Source: Roseibium algicola (lineage in GTDB: Bacteria > Pseudomonadota > Alphaproteobacteria > Rhizobiales > Stappiaceae). Taken from it: a DNA stretch of 64,000 bases. How positions within the stretch are numbered: the stretch's first letter is position 1; each line of letters starts with the position of its first letter. The notes beneath the pieces are model-generated. The model was not told the DNA's origin. It did not search any database and saw only the letters and a list, made by a program, of their open reading frames with translations. The translations under genes were made by a program, and so were the position numbers. This document shows, piece after piece, positions 18,075 to 27,522 of this stretch. Location: NCBI RefSeq assembly GCF_001999245.1, contig NZ_CP019630.1, positions 3,439,001-3,503,000 on the forward strand. The letters are read 5' to 3'.

Positions 18075-18737
18075 ATGCGGATTTTTGTGTTTGCCCTCCT
18101 GTTTCTCGCCGGCGTCAGTCTAGCCAGCGCCCAGCCTGTTCCAGATCTCGGTCCGGAAGCAGAGCCACCTTCTGCCGAAGACTTCAATGCACTTCCCGAC
18201 GATCTTCCAGAAGACGGCGGGCAGGTGGTCGTCGATGAGAATGATCCGGAAGACGAGAAGTCGCGTCTGGACGAACTCTTTGCCAATCTGGCCAAATCGG
18301 ACAATCCGAAGGAAGCCGAGCGTATCAGCCGGGAAATCCAGATGCTCTGGATGGATTCGGGCAGTGATACGGTGGATGTGCTGATGTCGCGGGCCGGCAA
18401 GGCGATCCAGGCTGACGATCATGCGTTGGCGCTGGACCTTCTGGACACAGTGGTCATCCTGAAGCCGACTTATGCGGAAGGCTGGAACCGGCGTGCGACA
18501 GTCCACTACATGACGGAAGATTTCGGCAAGTCCCTGGTCGATATCGAGCGCACACTGGCGTTGGAGCCCCGTCATTGGGGGGCCTTGTCGGGGCTCGCCA
18601 TCATCCAGCGGCGTCTGGGGTTCGAAAGCGAAGCGCTGGCGACGTTCCGGCGGGCTCTTGAAGTCAACCCGAGCCTGGAAAATGCCACCAAGGCCGTGAA
18701 CGATCTGGAAAAGGAAGCCGAGGGCGAACCCGCTTGA
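18075..18737 (+). CDS. Exported tetratricopeptide-repeat protein
   Basis: 220 aa. A signal peptide (residues 1-19, cleavage near ASA-QP) precedes an acidic, Pro-rich stretch (20-60) and then TPR units from about 68 to 205, the clearest being YAEGWNRRATVHYMTEDFGKS and HWGALSGLAIIQRRLGFESEA, each followed by LxLxP-type turns. TPRs bind other proteins, so it is probably a periplasmic scaffold. No catalytic domain seen. A 15-bp imperfect tandem repeat begins at its stop codon and contains a second in-frame stop. Confidence 0.8.
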   Translation: MRIFVFALLFLAGVSLASAQPVPDLGPEAEPPSAEDFNALPDDLPEDGGQVVVDENDPEDEKSRLDELFANLAKSDNPKEAERISREIQMLWMDSGSDTVDVLMSRAGKAIQADDHALALDLLDTVVILKPTYAEGWNRRATVHYMTEDFGKSLVDIERTLALEPRHWGALSGLAIIQRRLGFESEALATFRRALEVNPSLENATKAVNDLEKEAEGEPA

Positions 18738-18779
18738 GGCAAGCCCGCCTGAGGTAAGCCCACTCGAGTAAGCTTGTTC
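18735..18779 (+). repeat. Three imperfect 15-bp tandem units at a stop codon
   Basis: Units start at 18735, 18750 and 18765 (TGAGGCAAGCCCGCC, TGAGGTAAGCCCACT, CGAGTAAGCTTGTTC). The first begins with the stop codon of the TPR gene and the second repeats it in frame; the third is degenerate. Confidence 0.6.
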
Positions 18780-18836
18780 GGTCTGTCTTTATGCCGCCAG
18801 GCTTGATTGCTGCGAGCGCGGTGCTATGTCCGGGCT

Positions 18837-19844
18837 ATGATCCCGTTCCTGATTGCTCTTCTTGTCGCCGCCTGTCTGTTTGTCGCCTACTCGCTTTTCA
18901 GGGCAAGGCAGATTTCGCGCACCTACACACCTGACGGCAGTCTTGCCGAGGTGAACGGTGCGCAGATGCACTATCACTTCATTCCTGCGTCACAGGCGGC
19001 CAGCGAGCGGCCTGTGCTGGTGTTCCTGCATGGGGCCAGTGGCAACGCCTACGACATGAAGTTGGCTTTTGAAGGCGCATTCAAGGGGCGCTATTCGCTT
19101 CTTTTCATCGATCGTCCGGGGCTTGGGTTCTCGCAGCGCTCCAGAACGGGCCGGAACACGCCTGAAAGCCAAGCGGAACTGATTACCGGATTGCTCGCGA
19201 AACTCGGCATTGGGACATCAGTGGTGGTGGGGCATTCGCTCGGCGGAGCCGTGACGGCAGCTGTGGGCCTTGCTGCTCAGGAGCGGGTGAAGGGGCTGGT
19301 CTTCCTGGCTCCTGTCAGCCATGTGTGGCCGGGCGGCGTCAACTGGTACTACAAGGTTGCCGCGATGCCTGTCATCGGTTGGCTGTTTGCCTGGACGCTG
19401 ACGATCCCTGTCGGCGAGCGGCTGGTGCCACAAATGCTGAAGCATGTTTTCCATCCGGATCCGCCACTTGCCGGCTATGCGGCGTCTGTCCGTCTGCCGC
19501 TGCTTTTCCGTCCCGAAAGCTTCCGCTCGAACGCGGCGGACATCTGCAGCCTGAAGGAAGCTGTCCGGCAACAGTCCCGGCAGTATGGAAAGCTGGGGCA
19601 GCCGTCGCTGATCATCACGGGTACGAAAGATACGGTGGTCTGGCCATCGATCCATTGTGAAGGCCTTTTGCAGGATCTGCCGGATGTGGAGCTGCTTATG
19701 CTGGGCGCGGCCGGTCATATGCCCCAGCATACGCATGCGGATGAAATCGTGTCCGGTATCGACAGACTGGTGGCGCGGATAGAGGCATCAGAGGACAAGG
19801 CGGGAGCGGCTGAAGCCAGGGCCGGGACATTGCGCACGGCATGA
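18837..19844 (+). CDS. Membrane-anchored alpha/beta hydrolase
   Basis: 335 aa. The N-terminal 17 residues form one transmembrane anchor (IPFLIALLVAACLFVAY), so the catalytic domain is likely periplasmic. Hydrolase blocks: oxyanion hole VFLHGASGN, FIDRPGLGFS, nucleophile GHSLGGAV, acid residue in ITGTKDTVVWP and His in AAGHMPQHTH. Close to the epoxide-hydrolase/haloperoxidase-like esterases; the substrate cannot be inferred. The ATG at 18837 is preferred over the in-frame TTG-type start at 18807 because it puts the anchor at the N-terminus. Confidence 0.82.
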   Translation: MIPFLIALLVAACLFVAYSLFRARQISRTYTPDGSLAEVNGAQMHYHFIPASQAASERPVLVFLHGASGNAYDMKLAFEGAFKGRYSLLFIDRPGLGFSQRSRTGRNTPESQAELITGLLAKLGIGTSVVVGHSLGGAVTAAVGLAAQERVKGLVFLAPVSHVWPGGVNWYYKVAAMPVIGWLFAWTLTIPVGERLVPQMLKHVFHPDPPLAGYAASVRLPLLFRPESFRSNAADICSLKEAVRQQSRQYGKLGQPSLIITGTKDTVVWPSIHCEGLLQDLPDVELLMLGAAGHMPQHTHADEIVSGIDRLVARIEASEDKAGAAEARAGTLRTA

Positions 19845-19869
19845 AAAAGGCGGCCTTGAAGCCGCCTTT
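19845..19869. terminator. Bidirectional terminator between hydrolase and pyk
   Basis: A perfect 6-bp stem GGCGGC/GCCGCC with loop CTTGAA, preceded by AAAA and followed by TTT, so it can act for the hydrolase on the plus strand and pyk on the minus strand. Confidence 0.75.
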
Positions 19870-19901
19870 CGTCATCCGGTTTGTTTTAACCGATTAGATC
19901 G

Positions 19902-21338
19902 TCAAATGCCGCCCTGGCCGTCGTTGCCGACGAAGGCAATCCGCAGCATGTTCGTGGAGCCCGGAGTGCCGAACGGCACACCTGCGGTCACGATAATGCG
20001 CTGACCCGGTTTCGCAAACCCTTCGGAGAAGGAGATGCGGCAGGCGCGGTCGATCATGTCTTCCTCGTTGGCGGCGTCTTCACTGACCACACAGTGCAAG
20101 CCCCAGCCGAGCGACAGGCGGCGTGCAGTTGCAAGCACCGGCGACAGAACGATCACCGGGCTAGCCGGACGTTCACGTGAGGCGCGCAGGCCCGTTGCGC
20201 CAGACGTCGTGTAGCAGACGACAGCAGCAAGGTTCAGTGTTTCGGCAATCTGCCGGGCCGCTGCCGAAATCGCGTCGGCGCCGGTGGCTTCCGGCTCGGT
20301 CCGCTGTGCGTAGATGATCGTGCGGTAGTTGGGATCCTGTTCCACCTGCTGGGCGATCTTGTCCATGGTGGACACTGCCTCAATCGGGAATTCGCCTGCA
20401 GCGGATTCGGCCGACAGCATGACGGCGTCTGCGCCTTCGAACACGGCGGTGGCAACGTCGGACACCTCGGCGCGGGTAGGCACCGGTGCGTTGATCATGG
20501 ATTCCAGCATCTGTGTGGCGATCACAACCGGCTTGCCGGCACGGCGGCAGGCGCGGGTGATGCGCTTCTGAAGGCCGGGAACCTGTTCCAGAGGCAGTTC
20601 AACACCCAGGTCGCCACGGGCAACCATGATGGCGTCGGACAGTTCGATGATCTCGTCCAGCCGGCCGATGGCCTGCGGCTTTTCGATCTTGGCCAGGACG
20701 CCGGCGCGGCCACGGGTGATCTTGCGCACTTCGGCAATGTCGTCCGGGCGCTGCACGAAGGACAGGGCCACCCAGTCGACGTTCTGGTCGAGGGCGGCGA
20801 TCAGGTCCTTGTGGTCCTTCTCGGTCATGGCGCTGGTTGCGATTTCCGAATCGGGAACGCTGACGCCCTTGCGGTCGGACAGCTTGCCGCCGACGACGAC
20901 TTCCGTCACGGCCCTGGTGCGGTCGGCTTCCAGAACCTTGAGCTGGATCTTGCCGTCATCGAGCAGCAGGCGGTGGCCCGGCTCGAGAGCCTGAAGAATT
21001 TCGGGATGCGGCAGGTGTACCCTGTCGACACTGCCGCCGGACTTGTCGGCGTCCAGCGTGAACGTTGCGCCGTTTTCCAGCATGACCGGACCGTCGGCAA
21101 ACGTTCCCACACGCAGCTTGGGTCCCTGCAGATCGGCCAGAATGCCGATTGGTCGTCCAACCTTCTCCTCAACAGAACGGATGCGTTCAACGAGCATCTT
21201 CAGACGATCATGATCGGTATGGCTCATGTTGATGCGGAACACGTCCGCACCGGAGCGATACAATTTTTCGATGATGTCTTGTTCTGAGGAGGAGGGTCCG
21301 AGAGTTGCAAGAATTTTGACTCGCCGGTTACGCCTCAT
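19902..21338 (-). CDS. pyk: Pyruvate kinase
   Basis: 478 aa. It makes pyruvate and ATP from phosphoenolpyruvate and ADP, the last glycolytic step. Blocks: KILATLGPSS at the N-terminus, FRINMSH, DLQGPKLRVG, the catalytic segment VLAKIEKPQAI, MVARGDLGVELP, and the C-terminal domain with TTSGATGLRASRERPASP. Full length, with no deletion in the B domain. It overlaps the upstream DUF1036 gene by 4 nt (ATGA), so the two are translationally coupled, an arrangement common in this order. Confidence 0.96.
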   Translation of the reverse strand: MRRNRRVKILATLGPSSSEQDIIEKLYRSGADVFRINMSHTDHDRLKMLVERIRSVEEKVGRPIGILADLQGPKLRVGTFADGPVMLENGATFTLDADKSGGSVDRVHLPHPEILQALEPGHRLLLDDGKIQLKVLEADRTRAVTEVVVGGKLSDRKGVSVPDSEIATSAMTEKDHKDLIAALDQNVDWVALSFVQRPDDIAEVRKITRGRAGVLAKIEKPQAIGRLDEIIELSDAIMVARGDLGVELPLEQVPGLQKRITRACRRAGKPVVIATQMLESMINAPVPTRAEVSDVATAVFEGADAVMLSAESAAGEFPIEAVSTMDKIAQQVEQDPNYRTIIYAQRTEPEATGADAISAAARQIAETLNLAAVVCYTTSGATGLRASRERPASPVIVLSPVLATARRLSLGWGLHCVVSEDAANEEDMIDRACRISFSEGFAKPGQRIIVTAGVPFGTPGSTNMLRIAFVGNDGQGGI

Positions 21339-21823
21339 CGCCCACCTGTCCCCTGTTGCACGGGTTCGGTCAGCTGGACCGTCCAGCTGCTCTGTTCGCC
21401 CGTGTCGATTTCAAAAAAGCCTGTCCGCTCGAATCCGCGAGCCACACAGTCCTCAATTCCACGAATGGTGAATTCCTTTTCCCGGGTGCACATGAACGCC
21501 CGGCCACCCCATTCGCCGAATTGGTCATAATCAACTGCGTAGATGTAATAGTATCGTGACACCAGCGCCCCGGGTACCAGGGTCTCGCAGGAATTGGAAG
21601 CAAGGTTCCACCAGCCTTCGGTGACCCAGTCGGTCTTGTCCTTGTAGCCGATGGCTACACCAACCTGACTGTCGGTCTTGTTGCAAAGGCGCAGATCAGC
21701 TCTGGCTTCGTCACTGGATGCGGAGAAAAACAGCACGGTGAGGAATGCAGCAAAGGCAAATTTCACAGGCACGCTGATACATGCCCGAGACTCGCCCTGG
21801 TTCCGTTCCCCAACCTTAAACAT
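21335..21823 (-). CDS. DUF1036 family exported protein
   Basis: 162 aa from the proposed start. After a hydrophobic export signal (FAFAAFLTVLFFSASS) the mature domain begins ADLRLCNKT and contains GYKDKTDWVTEGWWNL, the conserved W-x-x-E-G-W-W core of DUF1036, plus four cysteines that may pair in the periplasm. Function unknown. The 4-nt overlap with pyk is conserved in relatives, but no mechanistic link is known. Start uncertain: ATGs at 21823 and 21856 are both without a good ribosome binding site, and the frame extends to 21889. Confidence 0.8.
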   Translation of the reverse strand: MFKVGERNQGESRACISVPVKFAFAAFLTVLFFSASSDEARADLRLCNKTDSQVGVAIGYKDKTDWVTEGWWNLASNSCETLVPGALVSRYYYIYAVDYDQFGEWGGRAFMCTREKEFTIRGIEDCVARGFERTGFFEIDTGEQSSWTVQLTEPVQQGTGGR

Positions 21824-22233
21824 ATGCAGTCGTTCGCTTTGCTGCTTTACAGACATTCGCTTTTTGCGTCGACAAGGGGGCCTTGTCAACGTCGTTAACG
21901 GGATACGGAGCCTTTCGCCCAGACTTGTTTCCCGAACCGTCCGGATTTTTTGTCCAAATGAACAGTCCCACCCCCTATGCCGTCAGAAATGGGGCGGGAA
22001 CATGGCCGCTCCGCCTCAGATCGGTGTTAGCTGTCAATAAAGCGTATACCGCGTTGTACACACCTTGGCAAAAACACAGGTGCCTTGATTGCAAGGAAGG
22101 GTGTGGAAGGTGTGGATGGCCTGCGGTGTTGCCGCCGGAAAGCGGTGTTTTCGGGCTTGGTTCCTTCGCCGGTTTGCCGTAAACCTGACCGCCTGCGCGA
22201 TAGCGAGCCATAAAAGTTTCCACGAAGCGAGAC
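21824..22233. other. Intergenic region between divergent DUF1036 and amidohydrolase genes
   Basis: Up to 410 nt. The first 60 may code for an N-terminal extension of the DUF1036 protein. The remainder should hold two divergent promoters, but I see no convincing -35/-10 pair, palindrome or stable hairpin. Confidence 0.35.
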
Positions 22234-23043
22234 ATGATAGAACCAGCAGCCGAAACCGGCCGGGCCTTTCAGCCGACCGAATACGTAAAGGGCGATTTTA
22301 CTTCCGGATTGCTGCTCTTGTGCGATCACGCCCGCAACACGGTCCCTGAGCCTTATGGCGATCTCGGCGTTCCGGCCGAACAGTTCGAACGCCATATCGG
22401 TTATGACATCGGTGCGCGCGCGGTCACGCTCGAACTTGCAAAGCGACTCAATGCACCAGCTTGCCTGACCACCTATTCTCGGCTGCTGATCGATCCGAAC
22501 CGGGGCGATGACGACCCTACACTGATCATGCGCCTGTCGGACGGTGCCGTCGTGCCGGGCAATGCAAAGGTCGACACGAAGGAGCGGGCGATCCGCATCG
22601 ACCGATTCCACAAGCCTTATCACGACCTCATCGACCAGACGCTGGATGCCATGATGGAAGTGAGCGAGCCGCCGGTGATCGTCTCCATTCACAGTTTCAC
22701 GCCGGTCTGGCGCGGCGTGCCGCGGCCCTGGCATGTCACCGTTCTGTGGGACAGCGACCCACGAGCCGTTCAGCCCATGCTTGAAGGCTTGAGAGCGCAG
22801 GAAGACATCGTCGTCGGTGACAATGAACCCTACGACGGAGCTCTCAAAAACGACACAATGTACCGGCACGCAACCCGCCGGGGAGTGGCACATGCGCTTC
22901 TGGAACTGCGGCAGGATCTGATTGCCGACGCGGCTGGAGCGCTTGAATGGGCGGACCGACTCGAGCCGGTTCTGAGAAAAATTGCCGGCATGTCCGACTG
23001 CCGGCGGATTCAGCATTTCAAGTCGCGTAGCGACGCTGCTTAA
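22234..23043 (+). CDS. N-formylglutamate amidohydrolase family protein (second paralogue)
   Basis: 269 aa. Same family as the gene at 15.8-16.7 kb but a distinct branch: LLLCDHARNTVP (metal His), HIGYDIGARAV, TYSRLLIDPNRG, HKPYHDLID, VSIHSFTPVW and LLELRQDLI. Many alphaproteobacteria carry both branches. The substrate is an N-acyl amino acid of uncertain identity. It is followed by DUF1244, possibly as an operon (37 nt gap). Confidence 0.88.
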   Translation: MIEPAAETGRAFQPTEYVKGDFTSGLLLLCDHARNTVPEPYGDLGVPAEQFERHIGYDIGARAVTLELAKRLNAPACLTTYSRLLIDPNRGDDDPTLIMRLSDGAVVPGNAKVDTKERAIRIDRFHKPYHDLIDQTLDAMMEVSEPPVIVSIHSFTPVWRGVPRPWHVTVLWDSDPRAVQPMLEGLRAQEDIVVGDNEPYDGALKNDTMYRHATRRGVAHALLELRQDLIADAAGALEWADRLEPVLRKIAGMSDCRRIQHFKSRSDAA

Positions 23044-23080
23044 GGCCGGGCCACCGGTCCGGGACAGGGAGACCTTCGGG

Positions 23081-23377
23081 ATGGACGATCAGACGAAACT
23101 CGAACTGGAAGCTGCGGTTTTCAGACGCCTTGTGGAACATCTGCGTGGACGGACGGACGTTCAGAACATCGACATGATGAATCTGGCCGGTTTCTGCCGT
23201 AACTGCCTGTCCAACTGGTATCAGGACGCGGCACAGGACAAGGGCGTTTCCCTGGAAAAATCCGAGGCCCGCGAAATCGTCTACGGCATGCCTTACGACG
23301 ATTGGAAGGCCAAATACCAGACCGAGGCGACTGCGGATCAGCAGGCCGCCTTTGAAAAGAACAAACCCCAACACTGA
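23081..23377 (+). CDS. DUF1244 family protein
   Basis: 98 aa, alpha-helical soluble protein of the DUF1244 family, with the conserved FRRLVEHLRGRTDVQNIDMMNL and FCRNCLSNWYQDAA blocks; the two cysteines (C-R-N-C) and the W-Y-D cluster are family hallmarks. Function unknown. The ATG at 23081 has GGGAGA about 11 nt upstream; the longer in-frame reading from 22982 runs through the end of the preceding gene and is unlikely. The C-terminus is charged and probably disordered. Confidence 0.9.
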   Translation: MDDQTKLELEAAVFRRLVEHLRGRTDVQNIDMMNLAGFCRNCLSNWYQDAAQDKGVSLEKSEAREIVYGMPYDDWKAKYQTEATADQQAAFEKNKPQH

Positions 23378-23529
23378 GCCGGAAGTTGCGTCGGCTTGCT
23401 TGGCTGCTTGACGGCCAATGCGGAGTCTGGCAACGCACGGCCAGGTTATTGACGGCGGCTCATATCAGCCGCGGCCATTGAGACCGCGCACTGCGCGACA
23501 AGGAAGTACGAGAAGGAGAAACAGAAAAC

Positions 23530-23799
23530 ATGTCCGATCCCGGTGGAGTGGCAGGCGACCAGCTGCGCGCGTTTGTAGAGCGTATCGAGCGTCTTGAAGA
23601 AGAAAAGAAAGTCATCTCCGATGACATCAAGGACGTCTATGCCGAAGCCAAGGGCAACGGCTTTGACGTCAAGATCCTGCGGAAGGTCGTTTCCCTGCGC
23701 AAGAAGCAGCCGCATGAGCGTGAAGAGGAAGAGGCGGTTCTCGACCTCTACCTGCATGCACTTGGCATGGCTGGTGGTGCTGGCGGCGGCGAAGGCTGA
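23530..23799 (+). CDS. gapR: Nucleoid-associated protein GapR (DUF2312)
   Basis: 89 aa, the full DUF2312 domain: [46 protein letters not shown] and [13 protein letters not shown]. GapR is a coiled-coil dimer or tetramer that clamps overtwisted, AT-rich DNA ahead of replication and transcription and supports gyrase; it is essential or nearly so in Caulobacter. The short Gly/Ala tail is variable. Ends before a strong bidirectional terminator. Confidence 0.95.
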   Translation: MSDPGGVAGDQLRAFVERIERLEEEKKVISDDIKDVYAEAKGNGFDVKILRKVVSLRKKQPHEREEEEAVLDLYLHALGMAGGAGGGEG

Positions 23800-23828
23800 C
23801 AAGCTGCGGTAACCGCGGTTCACGACAA

Positions 23829-23861
23829 GAAAAAAGAGCGGCTGAAAAGCCGCTCTTTTTT
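23829..23861. terminator. Bidirectional terminator after gapR
   Basis: A perfect 9-bp stem AGAGCGGCT/AGCCGCTCT with a GAAA tetraloop, flanked by five A on the left and a T-run on the right. It serves gapR and the converging DUF882 gene. Confidence 0.9.
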
Positions 23862-23888
23862 ATGCTCAATCTTTTACTGGTCGATGCT

Positions 23889-25712
23889 TCAGCGCGCGAA
23901 GCGTACCGGAAGGATGACCACTGCCGGACCGTCGAATCGGTCTGTGCGCAGGTCGCCGTAAGGATTGTTTTCAAAGCTGGCGGAGACAAAGCGGTTGCCC
24001 GGCATCATCACATTCTTCAGCTGGCGCTGGTTGGGATGGCTGAGCCACGCGAAGGTCTGATGACGCGTGGTGCCTGCGCCGGACAGAAGCGTCGGAGCGG
24101 ATTTGTCCGGCAGGCTTGCAAACCCGGCAAGCGGATCGACAATCTGATCACGCGGGATGCGGCCTGAAACGGACTGCTGGCGTGCAGGGGCTGTCTTGGC
24201 GGTGGCACCGGCTGCCGGCCGATTGGCCTGTGCCCGTGCCGGTTCGCTTACCGACGGACGCAGCGAGCGGCTCAGGCTCGTCGGTGCTGCAGAGGCCGAA
24301 GCATAGGCGAGCGTCGTTTCCGAACGCGGTGCAGGCACCGGAGAAGGTACGGAAGTACCCGTTGCCGCGGCAATGGCTGCGACCGGATCATCGGTCGGAG
24401 CGGAGCCCGGAACGGGGACATCGCCGGTCAGGCCGAGATTAGCCGCTGCAACCTTGGCAGCATCGCTAAGACCCTTGCTGGGTTTCTGCTGCGGCGTGCG
24501 CGAGGCTACCTGGAACCGCGAGTCGATTGCTTTCTCGGGAGCCGGGTTTGCACCTTGTGTCGGCGCGCCCGGTTGCCCGGTCTCGATTGCAAACCGCTGT
24601 GCATCAAGCGTGTTCGGTGCGGGCGGAGGCGTCTTGCTTGCCGCCACGGCGGGAATATCTGCAGGCGGTTTCACGATCGGCGCGTTGCTGGCCACGACAA
24701 TCGGTGCTGCTGCCGGTGCTTCCGGTTCGCTTTCCAGGACCTTCCGGCTGGGAACAGGCGGATTTTCGATCACCACAGCCGGGGCTTCGGCAACCGGTGC
24801 CGGCGTCGTGTTGCCAACTGCGCCCGGACGTTTGGATGTGTTGTCACGGTTGTTGCCGCCGCCAAAGAGGCTGGCAAACAGGTTGCCGCCACCGGAGGAC
24901 GCATTGTCATCCTGCGCGGTTACCGGAATCGGTTTGCCCGGGCGGGTCAGATTCTGGTCGCGCGTGCTCAGGCCATTGGAAGAGCTTGAGCGCGTGTTGG
25001 ACGCGACGATCGTCGGTTTGGAACTTCTCGACCGGCCGGACTTGCTTTCGGCGAGCGCAACCTTGTAGCCGCTCATAGGTTTGCCGTCGGACGGAAAGTG
25101 GAGTGTCTTGCCGTCCGGGAACACGCGAGCCAGTTCGGAACGGCTCATGCGCGGCCAGTGACGGACACTGCCGGTGTCCATGTGCACGAAGGGGGAACCG
25201 GATCTCGGATAATAGCCGACGCCGCCCACTTCCTTGCGCAGGCCGGTGGCACGCAGGGTGGCAAGTTTCACGCCGGGAATGAAAAAGTCCATCGCCTTGC
25301 CGAGCGTGTGCTGGCTGTTCTTGGCAACGCCAGAGGACCGCTTGCGCAGCATGTTGTTGGTTGCGGGAGACCGGTAGCTGGAGACGACGTGGATCGGCTG
25401 GCTTGCGCCCACCTTCTGGTATACTTCCCAGACCAGATCCAGCAGTTCCGGATCGATCTTGGTCATTTCGTTACGGCGCCAGTCGCGCAGGAAGCGGTTG
25501 GCTTCGCGCAGACCATCCGGCAGATAGCGGCCGTTTTTCTTGAAAGTAATCGACACACGCTCTTTGGTATGCGTGTTGTACAGCTTCAGGGTACGCGTCT
25601 CGGCCTGGGCAAAGGTCACCAGGCACACAGACACAACAGCAAACGCGCCGGCCGCTTTCGCGGCACGCTTCAGCCAACCGACGGCGTCGAAATCAACTAA
25701 CCGTGTACGCAA
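23889..25712 (-). CDS. DUF882 (M15-like) exported peptidoglycan peptidase with long Pro/Ala tail
   Basis: 607 aa. Signal peptide about residues 15-37 (ends AQA-ET). The catalytic domain, about 40-200, is the YcbK/M15 fold with the Zn pattern H-x6-D in QHTLGKAMDFFIP and a third ligand in FVHMDTGSVRHWP, suggesting cleavage of peptidoglycan cross-links. Residues from about 225 to the end are a low-complexity Pro/Ala/Ser region, probably a flexible linker across the periplasm, ending in a short conserved segment near HQTFAWLSHPNQRQL. The start is a TTG; no ATG occurs before the signal peptide, and GAGATAGAGA precedes it. Confidence 0.85.
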   Translation of the reverse strand: MRTRLVDFDAVGWLKRAAKAAGAFAVVSVCLVTFAQAETRTLKLYNTHTKERVSITFKKNGRYLPDGLREANRFLRDWRRNEMTKIDPELLDLVWEVYQKVGASQPIHVVSSYRSPATNNMLRKRSSGVAKNSQHTLGKAMDFFIPGVKLATLRATGLRKEVGGVGYYPRSGSPFVHMDTGSVRHWPRMSRSELARVFPDGKTLHFPSDGKPMSGYKVALAESKSGRSRSSKPTIVASNTRSSSSNGLSTRDQNLTRPGKPIPVTAQDDNASSGGGNLFASLFGGGNNRDNTSKRPGAVGNTTPAPVAEAPAVVIENPPVPSRKVLESEPEAPAAAPIVVASNAPIVKPPADIPAVAASKTPPPAPNTLDAQRFAIETGQPGAPTQGANPAPEKAIDSRFQVASRTPQQKPSKGLSDAAKVAAANLGLTGDVPVPGSAPTDDPVAAIAAATGTSVPSPVPAPRSETTLAYASASAAPTSLSRSLRPSVSEPARAQANRPAAGATAKTAPARQQSVSGRIPRDQIVDPLAGFASLPDKSAPTLLSGAGTTRHQTFAWLSHPNQRQLKNVMMPGNRFVSASFENNPYGDLRTDRFDGPAVVILPVRFAR

Positions 25713-25947
25713 TCTCTATCTCGCCGTTTTCAGAGGGCTTTCACCCATCCCGTGCTCCCCAGCAGGATGCATAGCCTAGCTGCCGCAGGTTAAGAAGTTT
25801 TTACCCTATTTTCGCTTCGCTGATAATCGTTGCAGAACTGCAACGGCGCAAGCGCGTAGTGCAAAAACGCTCCGGTAGCGGTGGTTACCCGGAGAATGCG
25901 TCAAAATATCGTCGAAATCGACAGTTTGCGCTATGATTTGCCTCAAT

Positions 25948-27522
25948 TCAGGCTGCCGCGTCCTTGCCGCTCTCGTCCAATCCGTATTCCTTGAGCTTGC
26001 GATAGAGCGTGGATCGGCCGATTCCCAACCGTTTGGCAACTTCTGTCATGCGTCCGGAATAATGATTGATCGCTGCGCGAATCAGTTCCTCCTCGATATC
26101 GGTCAACTTGCGGACATGACCGTCCTGATCGAGGTTGCGCATGAAACCGAAGGGCGCCGCTTGCTCAAAACCTGCCTGAGGGGCAGGAGCCGAGGGGGTG
26201 TGGTGCGGCGGAACCGAGGGTTCGCTCGGGCGGACCGGTGCTGCGGCAAGATCGCCTCCGGACAATCGATCCGGATAGGCCGTCTGTGCCTGAGGCTGGA
26301 GCATTGCGCCCGGGGTGGCGGTCTGTTCCGTTGCCGCGGCAACCTGCGGAAAATCGTTGATCGTCAGTTGCGGGCCGTCGCACAAGACGACAGCGCGGAA
26401 TACCGCGTTCTCCAGCTGCCTGATATTGCCCGGCCAGTGATACTCCTGGAGCATCGCGAGCGTGTCCGCGGTGACGCCGGCCACCTGAGGCTTGCCTTCC
26501 TCTGCCGCGAACCGGGCCAGGAAATGGCGGGTAAGCGCGGGAATGTCCTCTCGCCGGTCGCGCAACGGCGGGATCCATATCGGGAAAACGTTGAGCCGGT
26601 AATAAAGGTCTTCCCGGAAGACACCTTCCTTCACCTGGTCGATCAGGCGGCGGTTGGTTGCCGAGATCAGACGGAAATCCACTTTCACCGGACGGCGAGC
26701 GCCGATCGGGTCGATCTCGCTTTCCTGCAGGGCGCGCAGCAGCTTGACCTGAACTTCCTGAGGCAGTTCGCCAACCTCGTCCAGGAACAGCGTTCCGCCA
26801 TGAGCTTCCTGAAACTTGCCGACATGCTTGTCGACCGCGCCGGTGAACGCGCCTTTCTCGTGGCCGAAGAGAATCGATTCGACCAGATTGTCGGGAATCG
26901 CACCGCAGTTGACCGTGACCAGAGGTTTGGATTTGCGGTCGCTGGATCCCTGAATGGCGCTGGCGATCATTTCCTTGCCGACGCCGCTTTCCCCCTCGAT
27001 CAGGATCGGAATGTTCGACGCGGCGGCGCGCTTGCCCAGATTGATCACCCGTTCCATGGCCGGCGAGTGGGTGATGATGTCGGCGAAGGTCAGTGTGCCC
27101 GAAGCCTGTTTGCGGATCCGGGTGATCTCGCCTTCCAGAGCGGATGTCTTCAGAAGATTGCGGATCGAGACATTGAGCCGTTCCGGCGCCACCGGTTTGA
27201 CCACGAAATCCTGCGCGCCCGCATTCATGACGTTGACCACGGTATCGATGCCGCCATGGGCGGTCTGAACGATGACCGGCGTTGCGTTCTTGTCGGAGCG
27301 CAGACGTTCCAGAACGCCCAGGCCGTCAAGCTCGGGCATCACCATGTCGAGAATGATCAGGTCGATCTCGCTGGCTTCCGGGCTCGACATGATGCGCACC
27401 GCTTCGGCACCATTCTCGGCCGTTTTCGACCGGTAGCCGAATTTTTTCACGGCTTCCTGAAGCAACCTGCGCTGGATGGGATCGTCGTCAACAATGAGAA
27501 TTTTGCCGCTGAGTGCTTGCAT
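25948..27522 (-). CDS. Sigma-54-dependent response regulator, NtrC family
   Basis: 524 aa. Receiver domain 1-120 with phospho-acceptor D59 in IILDMVMPELDG; AAA+ sigma-54 activator domain about 145-375 with Walker A GESGVGKE, the sigma-54 contact GAFTGA, Walker B TLFLDEVGEL and the arginine finger region; a Pro-rich linker; and a Fis-type HTH at the C-terminus (AAINHYSGRMTEVAKRLGIGRSTLYRKL). It activates sigma-54 promoters on phosphorylation. No sensor kinase lies beside it, so the signal is unknown. The start at 27522 is the ATG before QALSGKILIVDDD; a longer reading to 27735 has no family support. Confidence 0.9.
   Translation of the reverse strand: MQALSGKILIVDDDPIQRRLLQEAVKKFGYRSKTAENGAEAVRIMSSPEASEIDLIILDMVMPELDGLGVLERLRSDKNATPVIVQTAHGGIDTVVNVMNAGAQDFVVKPVAPERLNVSIRNLLKTSALEGEITRIRKQASGTLTFADIITHSPAMERVINLGKRAAASNIPILIEGESGVGKEMIASAIQGSSDRKSKPLVTVNCGAIPDNLVESILFGHEKGAFTGAVDKHVGKFQEAHGGTLFLDEVGELPQEVQVKLLRALQESEIDPIGARRPVKVDFRLISATNRRLIDQVKEGVFREDLYYRLNVFPIWIPPLRDRREDIPALTRHFLARFAAEEGKPQVAGVTADTLAMLQEYHWPGNIRQLENAVFRAVVLCDGPQLTINDFPQVAAATEQTATPGAMLQPQAQTAYPDRLSGGDLAAAPVRPSEPSVPPHHTPSAPAPQAGFEQAAPFGFMRNLDQDGHVRKLTDIEEELIRAAINHYSGRMTEVAKRLGIGRSTLYRKLKEYGLDESGKDAAA

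Noticed and set aside
24373..25068. 231-codon plus-strand frame opposite DUF882
   Set aside because: Gly/Ala/Leu-rich shadow of the Pro/Ala-rich tail of the minus-strand gene.
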